NCBI GenBank assembly: GCA_030180135.1 | Contig: CM058230.1 | Location: forward strand, 9,983,082 to 10,047,081 | Direction of reading: 5' to 3' | DNA: 64,000 bases | DNA from: Orychophragmus violaceus | Taxonomy: Eukaryota; Streptophyta; Magnoliopsida; Brassicales; Brassicaceae | Shown here: in pieces, positions 55,385-64,000 of the stretch | Numbering within the stretch: the stretch's first letter is position 1 | Layout: the number at the start of each line of letters is the position of its first letter | Notes under the pieces: model-generated | The model's input: only the letters and a program-made list of their open reading frames with translations | Told to the model about the DNA's origin: nothing | The model's database searches: none | Program-made: the position numbers and the translations under genes

Positions 55385-56491
55385 TGCCTGCGAAATCTAT
55401 AGCGAGATTTAGCTGCGTTTCGAAGGTCATGGCTTCCATTCTTCGCCTCCCTTATTTCGCGGACTTGTTCTTGACTATATCTTTGGCTCGCCCGAAGCTA
55501 TTGTTCTACTGCAAGAAGGACAGTCATGTGTTCTTATTCTCCTCAGCCTCAAAGCCTTGATGAAAACTCGTCTGTTTTAGCCGCCACTTCCTATCATATA
55601 AAAACTCCGTATAAGATTTTATTTGATATAAGCTCCAGTTCAATCAAAGGTTTGGCATTTCTCAAAATTGATCCGGGTTTAAAGGTAGGCAGGCATGGGT
55701 CGGTGATATGTGATCCTAGCAACGATCGTGCGTTGGTGATATGTAACCCTAGCACCGGACAATCGTTGATCTTACCGCAAGTGAAGTGGAGGAGGGAGAC
55801 TGGAATGCAGAGCTATTTTGGGTATGACCCGATTGAGAAACAGTACAAGGTGTTGTCCATAACTTGGTCTTGGTCGACTCTCTGTAAGGAGTATCAAGTT
55901 CTGACACTAGGAGGAACGGGAGAACCGTCATGGAGAAAGATCAAATGTCCCATACCCCATAGTCCTTCTTATGAATATCACCATATATGCATCAATGGTA
56001 TTCTGTATTATCCAGCATTACACAACTCTTCAAGGGATTATATAATCGTTTGCTTTGATGTTAGGTCGGAGAAGTTCAAAGTTGTTAAAACCACTTATCA
56101 AAATTGTGAACCTCTGATAAACTATAATGATAAATTAGCTTCACTTCACTGTCATCAAAGGTTCTATATCCATGAGCGCCGTATAAATATTAAGTTGCGG
56201 GTTCTTGAAGATGCCGAAAAGCAGGAATGGTCGGAGCATACCTATGAATGGCCTGCTTTGTGTAACAGTTTTGTTGGAGACTCAGATTTACGGGTTATTG
56301 GAATGACTCAGACAAATGAAATTGTCTTGTCATCGTCCAGGCACTCCATGTCTTACTACGTTTTCTACTACAATACTGAGAGAAAGACAATCACAAGGGT
56401 CGATATCCAAGGAATGGAAGAGTTTAAGCACTGTCGAGTTTACACCTTTCTAGATCACGTAGAAAATGTGAAGCTTATGAAAGTGTTTTAG
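55385..56491 (+). pseudogene. F-box protein gene, 3' part (FBA-type), frameshifted
   Basis: Continues the F-box from 14039: LPAKSIARFRCVSK, then LFLTISLARPKLLFY up to a TGA at 55558. The next frame (+1), open from 55526 to 56491, carries QPQSLDENSSVLAATSYH and an F-box-associated domain (ICNPSTGQSLILP, YFGYDPIEKQYKVL, YHHICINGILYYPA, FDVRSEKFKVV) to its natural end. So the gene has, besides the 41-kb insertion, a frameshift at about 55530-55545; a 5-bp loss between CCT repeats would explain the shift (inference). FBA F-box proteins are substrate receptors of SCF ubiquitin ligases. The gene cannot make a normal protein. Confidence 0.88.
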
Positions 56492-57957
56492 CTAAGATTT
56501 TTTTATAACTTTTGAGATTTTTTTTTTTTGTGCTAGTTTGGATTTTAGGAACTGTCCCCTTAATTATCTTATTGGATGACTATTATCAGTTTGTTTTCTG
56601 TGGTCGATATTATATCCACTCCCTTGTTTACTCTTAACAGTTAGCAATGGTTGTTCTAAGTAAGTTAAGGTTTTTTTTTTGCTTCGTAAGTTTGTTATCT
56701 TCACAGGTAAGCCACTTTGTTCATGGTTTCTTCATGAGTTATATGTCACTCATGGATCATTGGTAAGAACTAGGGATGTTGTGGTGGGTAAAAATACCCT
56801 ACCCTACCCTAGTTTCAAGGGTACCCTACCCTTTAAAAAACCCTATTTTGAAAACTCTATATCTACCATGTACCCTTTAGGTAACCCAAACAAAATCCTA
56901 TAGCTTTAAGGTTATCCACGAGTACCCTAACTTTTATTTATACAATATTAATAACTTACTAAGAACCACAAAAGGTTGGCAACAAGAAAAATAATTAATG
57001 GCTTTGAGTCTTTTGACATTGAAGGAACCACTAGATGTGAGTAGTTGGAACAATATGTGGAGCTTGGCACTTCTGTAATCCAACGTCCCTTCTTCAATTC
57101 AAAAGGTTTAGGTTTGGGGGTTTAGCTAAGAGAAGGGAGAGCCACATAAGACTAAGGGTGTTCTTATAAACGTGATCATGGTTGTGTGAAAATGTAAACT
57201 TCGTCGTAACCCCTCCTGCGTTCTAGATGATCAAAAGAATCGTTAAAACATACAATAATAAGACAACAAGATAATTGTGTAGAGTAAAAGAAAAAGTGTA
57301 AAACTAATTAAAATGACTACAAAAAGCTAGAGAGTTGCCAATATATACTGTGCAATATCATGTTGGGGTCTCCCAACGAGTTTTACATTCACATTGGCAA
57401 ATTAAAAAAAGTCGATAACCACTAGCTACTTTATGATCAATACAATATATACCGACAAACAGTTCAATTCCAAATTCATTTTCGCAGTTTTCAAGCAGAG
57501 ACTCCACTCAGAAGCAAGCATCCAAGACTGCAACAGACAAAGAATCACAATTCACTAATCAAACACAACGACATTACAATAATAATTGCTAGAATAGTAA
57601 CCAATATAAAGATCACAACTACAAAACCAATAGCTATAGAGTCGCAATGTAAATGCAAATTAAATGAAAACAACATCAGATTAAGCATTTTCCAATTAGA
57701 GTGCTAAATTCCATATAATCAGATTAACAAACTTGTGACCAAAACTATTAAATTACATGTTTTCCAGTTCAAAACCGATTACATAATGAATAGATTGGTC
57801 TATATACCTTATATATTACTTATGATTTTAAGTTATGATGTGGGACATTATGTTCTAAAGTTGTGGTAACCATACCATAGAACAGAATCTACAATTGCAA
57901 ATACAAATAATCGAACCACAACAAAAAAGAGGGTTTGAATGGAGCATTAGTGACTTA
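56492..57957. other. Non-coding DNA with a possible solitary hAT end
   Basis: F-box 3' flank, then at 56774 TAGGGATG followed by repeated ACCCTACCC motifs, which resembles one end of a hAT element; no inverted partner was found. The rest (to 57957) is AT-rich with no gene. Confidence 0.35.
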
Positions 57958-57978
57958 CTATCACAACCAGTACTATTA

Positions 57979-58010
<32 letters not shown>

Positions 58011-58141
58011 AGGCGGTGGGTATTGCGGTGCATAAGGAGGAGGAGGATATCCTTGCGGCGGAGGATAACATTGTCCTTGGGAGGATATCCTTGCTGAGGA
58101 TAGGGTTGTTGTTGTACCGGAATCAATGAGACACCAGCACA
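57945..58141 (-). pseudogene. Fragment of a Pro/Gln-rich XYPPX-repeat protein gene
   Basis: The minus strand encodes SLIPVQQQPYPQQGYPP and, after a one-base frame change, GQCYPPPQGYPPPPYAPQYPPP followed by a glutamine run and NSTGCD, with a GTAAGT donor after it. Plant cysteine-rich transmembrane (CYSTM) proteins start this way and then have a Cys-rich membrane anchor in the next exon; that exon is not visible here. The piece lies directly beside the APS2 5' half, inside the interval that splits APS2. Confidence 0.5.
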
Positions 58142-58201
58142 TAGTTAGGAGTGAGAAACGAGTGCAAAACATCTTGTGATTTGTAAGGCCGAGACTTTCA
58201 C

Positions 58202-59259
58202 TTTGCTATGTTGTTCCATTCTAACATCAAGAGGAACATCATCAGCTTTTGTGAAACCTCCTAAAGGGTGAAGCAAGAGAATAGGGTTCTTGTAACCCAT
58301 TTCCAAAAGCCTTTTACGGGTATCGTTCATCAACAGAGCATGGCCATTGTGCACAGGGTTCCTTAACTGGAAAGCAAAGACAGCATCTGCTTGACGGTTG
58401 TCAAATTCTTTCCTAAGCTGTTTAGGAGAGAGTCTATAATGATCAAGCCCGTCGTTGTACTTAATTGGATGGAAAACTTCTAAGTCGCCACCAATCAGCC
58501 AGTTTCCAGATGGAGTGATGTGGCAATCCTGGAGAAGTAGTTCCCCAAGTTCGAGCTATTCTTTCTTCCTTGTTGTGTTTGTATATCTCTACACTGATAT
58601 TTACAAGCAGAAGATACAGTCAATCAATCAAGATACACAAATCAACAAAGCCAGCAAAATTTCATATACAAAAGAACATAGATAAGTCCATTCATGTCAA
58701 GTTGTTTAATTCAAAGACTTTCTCTTTAACACTTTCTATATAATACGGTTAAGTGCACCTTCGTAGAGAACCGATGATATCTCCTAGAGGGCTAATAAGA
58801 GCAACATTCTGAGACACTCCGATCTGTTGTTTGGTCTCATCATCAATGGCAAGAACATGTTAACATGAGTCCTATCTTTCAACCTTAGAGAATTAAAATG
58901 CAACCTACGCTGATCACGTGAACCCACTCCAGATCGATCTTCGTCAGCTTCACTTTCGGCATCGCCTCTGATTCCGCCTTCTTCATCTCAATCTCCGATT
59001 CCGGAACCACTAGTTCGACCAGTTTCCCACCGTCTGGGTCAATCAAGGAGCTTTTAACAGTCATCGATGAAGAAGGAGCAGATTGCATTGCTGGGTTGCG
59101 TTTATACACCAAATTGACGAATGGGTTTTGATTGAAAGAAGATACGAACACTAATTTTGACGGGATTTGATCGGTGAAAGAAGATGGTTTTGAGTTTCTA
59201 AGTTGGAATAGATTGAGGCGAGAGTGAGGAACGTAGGAGGATCTGGTCAGAAGGGACAT
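58202..59259 (-). pseudogene. APS2: ATP sulfurylase (APS2-like), 5' half of a split pseudogene
   Basis: Exon 1 (59259-58909) starts MSLLTRSSYV, a plausible plastid transit region, and continues SSLIDPDGGKLVELVVPE to LEWVHVIS with a GT donor. Exon 2 survives only as LAIDDETKQQIG…GDIIGSLR (about 58856-58757), having lost its first ~40 residues. A third part (about 58570-58202) covers ARTWGTTSPGLP, then, after a deletion and frameshift, SGNWLIGGDLEVFHPIKYN, the nucleotide-binding QLRNPVHNGHALLM and LLHPLGGFTKADDVPLDVRM, and ends HSK at a GTGAAAGT donor-like site. The following exon is missing; the gene resumes at 13824. Exons are about 45 kb apart now, and the reading frame is destroyed. Confidence 0.9.
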
Positions 59260-59676
59260 GGATCTTGGTGAAGAAAGATCAGTGAAAGGAAGCGAGGGGA
59301 GAGAAGAGTAGAGAGTGAACAGTGAAGCTGGGATTTGGTAGAACATGTTTGGGAAATCACCTCCTATGCCCCTCCGTACACAGAGAGTAATCTCCCATGA
59401 CCCCGTTATAAGATCAATTTCGTTTTCATTTAAATTAAATCTGTAAAAATGGTAAATTACTTATAAACCGAGTGAAGAGCATGAAATTACAACTTATACC
59501 TGGGTGAGGTCCGGTCTCCTTCAACCCAGCCGCATGTAATCGGATTCTACCCGGGTAAAAAAATTTCAAAATCGGATAAAAATCGATTCGTTAAAATCGG
59601 GGAAAAATCCAGAAGAAAGAAAAGAGAAAGCGTGAAATCGAAGAACAAACCCTAGCGAAATTCCGAGTCTCAGCAG
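59260..59676. promoter_or_regulatory. Short divergent intergenic region
   Basis: 417 bp between the APS2 start (minus) and the GRF gene start (plus). It must hold the GRF promoter and the former APS2 promoter. AGAAGAAAGAAAAGAGAAAG near 59612 looks like a plant 5' UTR. No TATA box could be assigned with confidence. Confidence 0.4.
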
Positions 59677-60368
59677 ATGGGAAATCAATCCGACAATCGA
59701 TTGAAGAATAGCAAGAACAAAACCCATATCTCAGAGTCATCTCAATCCGTAAGTTCTATTTTGTTCATCCCGAAAACAGACTCAAAATACGATTATGAAT
59801 GTTGTTTGTTTGGATGAATTTTATAAACAACAATGATTAATTGTGTAATTGAATGTCTTTGAGTAATGTAGGAGGAAATCACTTCTAACTCATTTTACTA
59901 TGGATTCAATGGTAGAATAGGTTTTCCCAAAAATTGTGTGTGTGGAAGCGAACTTGCGATTTACACATCAAAATCGAAAGAAAATCCCGGACGTCCTTAT
60001 TTCCGTTGTACTTTTAGCCGAGAGGTAACATTGTTTACATAGGCCTAGTATTGATTTGTGATTTTGTTAGCTTCATAGTGATTATTGTAAGTGAAATGTA
60101 GGATGGTCACTTGTTCAAATGGGTAGAGGATGGGATGTATGAAGAGGTTCAAGACATGATGATTGACAGAAGAGAATTTATGGTGGAAGTTAATGATCTT
60201 AAAGACATTGTCGAAAACTTGAAAGAGGAGGTGGTGGTGTGCAAATCCGAGATACGTAAGACCAATTTGAAGTTCATGGTGACTGTTGTTTTGTGTATTT
60301 GTTTGACTTTCTTGATCATCTATCATTTTTTGTTTGGTAAAAGTAAGGAATTTGTAATCACTATGTGA
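59677..60368 (+). CDS. GRF-type zinc-finger protein with C-terminal membrane anchor
   Basis: Three exons (59677-59748, 59872-60024, 60102-60368), all in phase 0 with GT-AG introns, give 163 residues. Exon 2 into exon 3 encodes a GRF-type zinc finger: CVCG, then NPGRPYFRC and DGHLFKWVED, with the last ligand probably His. Residues about 90-125 could form a coiled coil (VNDLKDIVENLKEEVVVCKS). A single hydrophobic segment (FMVTVVLCICLTFLIIYHFL) lies near the C-terminus, so the protein is probably tail-anchored. Such small GRF proteins form a large, uncharacterised plant family, and some multiply with transposons. The frame is intact. The start is the first ATG after a purine-rich leader. Confidence 0.8.
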
Positions 60369-60900
60369 GTTTGATTGTAGTTTGAAGACTTTGTTATGGT
60401 ATTGTAAGACTTTGATGAAAGACTATTTTGTGTTTTTGTTCTAGCATAAATAAGTGTAACAAAAATTAACAAACAAGAACACAAGTCTTAAGAGGATAAC
60501 TAGCTAAGTAATATTAGGATAACTAGGATCAAGGCTGAGATTCTCCATTATGGCGTGAAAGAGAAAGGGGGAAAGAGAGAGAAAGAGAAAGAGAGGGAGA
60601 GGTTTAAAAAATATTATTTTCGGTACCAAAATAAATTGTTAATTGTAATTAGTTTTTTAAAAGTCGACGATTTCGGCGCCAAAATATCACAGATAGTTGT
60701 ACCTAGTTACTAGTTATACCATATATTCAAATGCATAGTTCACAATTGAAGTAGTATTACACCAACTAGAAAATATTTTTCCTAGTGTCACATTATATTT
60801 TATTGATCTACCATATGTATCTCAGTTCCCAGTGCATTTTTTAGTTTGAAAATTATGTTTCAATATCATTCACTTCCCAAGTGTGTTCTCTATTAGAAAG
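60369..60900. other. Intergenic DNA with a GA-rich microsatellite
   Basis: A purine-only run of AGAGA/GAAAG type lies at about 60556-60602. Otherwise AT-rich without visible features. Confidence 0.6.
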
Positions 60901-61581
60901 TGTTGGATCCCTAGGATCTAGGGTTCGTTATATTGAAATTACCAACCTCGTTCTTACCTAGAACTGGCAGCGGAATGATTGGTGAACGAGATCAGTGAGC
61001 GACTCAGATGCTTCGCCTCTACCAGATACACACGCACACAAACCTGGAAACCGGGATGCTAGTGCCGGATCTATGGGATCTCTGAGTTTTGGTGTTTCTG
61101 CCTCTTCTATCAAGAAAGAGACGACGGCTAATGTTCTAGGTCGAAAACCATCAGGTTTTATTCGACCTAGAATCACACTTAACGGGCCAGACTCGTTTGA
61201 GTCATAAAATCGAAAAGCCCTTTCGAAATCCGAACTGTGTCGACCGACACACATGCTGTGTCGACCGACACACATGCTGTGTCGACCGACACACATGCTG
61301 TGTCGATCGACACAATCCCATTTTCTCGATATTAATGTGTATCCAATACACATTAACATGATCATTACCATAATGATCATTCCCATGTTTTAGCTTCCAG
61401 TTTGCTTAGGTGTGTGACCCTATAGGATCATATAATACTGGCAGTAAGTCTACAACTTACAGATTGCAAGAGGCTTCTAGCAAAACATTGCAACCGCCCA
61501 GTATTATACGAATGTCTGATCTCGACACACAACTATCATCAGGAGTGAGTACAAGTGTGATTTCAGGACACTATCCCAACA
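60901..61581 (-). mobile_element. Copia 3' LTR (right copy, minus strand)
   Basis: 681 bp; minus-strand ends TGTTGGGATAGTGTCC and GGGATCCAACA. The purine tract CAAGTGGGAGAT (61582-61593) precedes it on the minus strand. If the target duplication is 5 bp it would be GAAAG (60896-60900); the other end lies outside the window. Confidence 0.8.
61235..61314. repeat. 21-bp tandem repeat with internal palindrome in copia LTR
   Basis: Four units about 21 bp apart, each containing TGTGTCGACCGACACA (the last has TCGATCGA in place of TCGACCGA). The left copia LTR has no such array. Confidence 0.9.
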
Positions 61582-64000
61582 ATCTCCCACTTGTACTGGA
61601 ATCATCAATTCCTATAATCCTTTTGTCTCTATATCTCGATTTGGCATAAGGCAAGATTGGTGTCATCCTTATTAAGCCAACATCGTGTTTATCGAACTCC
61701 TGATCTTATACTGAACATTACAAACAACTGAACTACAGTTCGTTTGAGTGCGGCCACACATTTTCTCAGTATTTAATCTTCGATAGGCCCTGAGATATTT
61801 ATCTCCCGTTATTCAGGAGGGACAAATCCCATCTTGTTCCATCCCTATTTCAACGCGCACTTCATGATATACTTGAACAGTGTCGTTATAGTCGCCAGTT
61901 ACGGGTCGACGTTTGACAAGGTCAGAGTGTACCAATTCATATGCAAGAAAGCATGATGAACTCATGTCTAAGGACTATACTCTATAGTCGTAATGAGAAC
62001 CTCTTATGACACATATATAACTATCTTGTAGACTTCTCATTAGCGGGTCATGTCTGATCATATGTTCACCAACATATATCTATGTGACTGACTGTGATAC
62101 TCATATCATTGATTCCATGAAACTTAGTCAACAGTCACCTCACAATCTAGTCTCTCGCTGTTGTTATTGTCCCACTTTAACAACCTCGACTAGGGACACA
62201 TCATAATTTATGTCATTTGTTACTTATAGGGTTTTATGATCAAGTCCTCAACTTGATGACCTATAATATGACATAAACTTATTTTGGGACCATTATTTAA
62301 TTATCCAATAGTCAAATAATGTTGATGTCAGTTTTTCATAAACGTGACCATATCATATCTATCTGAACATCATAACTAAACTAACTCCCACTAGAATCAA
62401 GACCAAGTCTTCAGATATCTAGTACCTACAGCAACAGTATACAACTCGTGCTTAGGTTGTGAGAGATGCTGCGGTGTTCTTGCTTGGAACCATTCCAACA
62501 AACCACACCGCTATTCTTTAATGAGCACTATTCTACGGTCCTCTGCTTGGAAACCTTTCCAACAGACAGCACCGCTACACAGGCAAAAGACATAACCAGG
62601 TGAGAACCGGGAATCATCTTTGTCCGTCTAACTACTCATAACTGATTCGTCTTTTTCTCAGTTGTACAAGAATCTATCCTTAGTGTTTCTCAAACATTTG
62701 GGGATATTCCTTACAACTGTCCAGTGATTCTTACTGGAACAAATTGGTACCTACTCGTCATGCTTTATGCGTCAGCTGCATTTAGACGAGCGCAAAATAT
62801 GGCATTCATGATGGATTCTATTGCATGAGCAAAAATGAATCTCACTCATAGACACTAGCTCAGCCAGTGTCCAAGACACTTCTTCTTGCTAAGATCATTG
62901 CCATAAGACCTTTGGTGTGAAGCCATTATTGGAATCATGCATATTGGAACTGTCCAGTACCTTATAATCATAAGGATTCTGACACGATTCAATTAGCTCT
63001 TCTGATCCATCTCAATGGATCCATATTCCAAGAGCTTACGCGGCTTCTCCCATGTCCATCGTTAAGTTTGACTTCCGACCCAAGTCTTGACAAGACTTTT
63101 AGCATCGGAACGTCGTTTATGAGATTAAGTACGTTCTAAACATACAGTTTGAGAATTGCAGCTACACTCCCACTAGTTTACTTGTAAACGCATGGTTTCT
63201 ATTCGTTCCTGATCGAGTCAAAACCTTTGACCGTTTTAACAGAACGCAGATTCCAACTCCAAGATGTTTGCTTCAATCTATGAATAGATCGGTGAAGCTA
63301 ACATGCATACCCAGCCTATTTTTCGGAGTTGGGGCTCACCATCACTTCTTTAAATTTCGCAGGCTCGTCACTTTTAAATGATCAACTGATCACGGCAATC
63401 GGTTATGAGGAATCACCCTCGGTTTAGTGACGGATCCATCAGGATCAGCGAATTTCAGGCTCCACAGGTGTAGATCCTACAACACTCTGTAGATCCAACC
63501 GTTGCTCTCCCTCAACAGGTTGAACAGCATCCTGTGTTTCTCGAATTTCTTCGATCTGTACTTTTACTCCCACTGTTCTTCTTAGAAAAACAGAGTTCCG
63601 AACAACAAAACTTTGTTCTCGGATTGGTTGCAAAAGTACTAAGCCTCGGTTTCCCTAGGACAACCGGCGAAGCATCCCTTATCAGATTTGGATTTAAGTT
63701 TGTTTGTTGACAATTGCCTTGCACAAACCTTGCAATCCCAATTAATCAGAAAAACATATTTGGAAATCACCCAGTCCACATCCAATGTGGTGTTTTTCAA
63801 ACATGTTCAATTTAGCGTATCCATGTTCAATTTAGAGCGTATTTTAAAAGAATAATGGAAGATTCATGTGACTCATCATTAATCGGAGCATATCCAATAA
63901 GATCCGATTCATTCTCTCAGAAACACCATTCAAGGTTTTCAGGAGAGATGAGCTGTGAAGTGACTTCACACTCACTTAGATGACCACCCAATTCTTGACT
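61582..64000 (-). pseudogene. Degenerate copia internal region (3' non-coding and pol)
   Basis: Same family as 1-1897, inverted. The part nearest the LTR (61582-62400) matches the long 3' region of the left copy. Further in, minus-strand fragments such as SWSWNLRSVKTVKGFDSI near 63200-63300 correspond to the left copy at 20-120 and to the copia reverse transcriptase region, but the YVDD segment appears deleted and stops are frequent. It continues past the window edge. Confidence 0.65.

Noticed and set aside
56800..56835. ACCCTACCCT repeats as interstitial telomere sequence
   Set aside because: The plant telomere unit is CCCTAAA; the repeats here are TACCC units next to a TAGGGATG hAT-like end.
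61230..61320. CRISPR-like array
   Set aside because: The 21-bp units are directly adjacent without unique spacers and lie within a plant LTR.

Overview
This is nuclear plant DNA, almost certainly Brassicaceae. The reasons are a three-exon V-ATPase subunit c gene lying tail-to-tail with an APS2-type ATP sulfurylase gene (from memory, the Arabidopsis thaliana VHA-c2/APS2 neighbourhood), an F-box gene of the FBA class, a nuclear tRNA-Glu(CTC), Athila-like Ty3/gypsy retrotransposons with a tRNA-Asp primer site, and hAT, Stowaway and LINE debris. There is no bacterial-type gene, operon or CRISPR array.

Layout. 1-2511: decayed Ty1/copia element (+ strand) with its 3' LTR. 2540-10025: gene-poor, AT-rich DNA containing a duplicated 1.3-kb segment whose two copies carry different insertions (nested Stowaway MITEs, LINE 3' ends), plus an intact 1.27-kb hAT-type element at 5741-7011. 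10862-14039: the genic island, with the V-ATPase subunit c gene (+), a stray APS2 tail, tRNA-Glu, the 3' half of an APS2 pseudogene (-) with a hAT element in an intron, and the 5' end of an F-box gene (+). 14040-55379: a 41-kb nested retrotransposon block. 55385-60368: the rest of the F-box gene, a proline/glutamine-rich gene fragment, the 5' half of the APS2 pseudogene (-) and a small GRF zinc-finger/membrane protein gene (+). 60901-64000: a second copia element of the same family, opposite in orientation.

The 41-kb block is the main result. A small gag-only LTR element (E1; 309-bp LTRs differing at one base; TSD GAGAT) sits in the F-box codon region. Inside E1's gag-like ORF, flanked by a perfect CCAGT duplication, lies a 38-kb minus-strand chain of Athila-like units that share LTRs: a truncated LTR2 unit, a full element (A2), a deleted unit (D) and a full element (A1). 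A1 is itself interrupted by a plus-strand non-autonomous element (I; TSD AAAAG). Both the 38-kb chain and I have perfect target duplications but two different LTR types at their ends, and both deleted units begin at the same base, just after an internal polypurine tract. This looks like recombination or template switching between two related families, possibly integration of a recombinant cDNA concatemer. A2 keeps a complete gag-pol and third ORF. The VHA-c gene and the GRF gene appear intact. The F-box gene and APS2 copy are broken.
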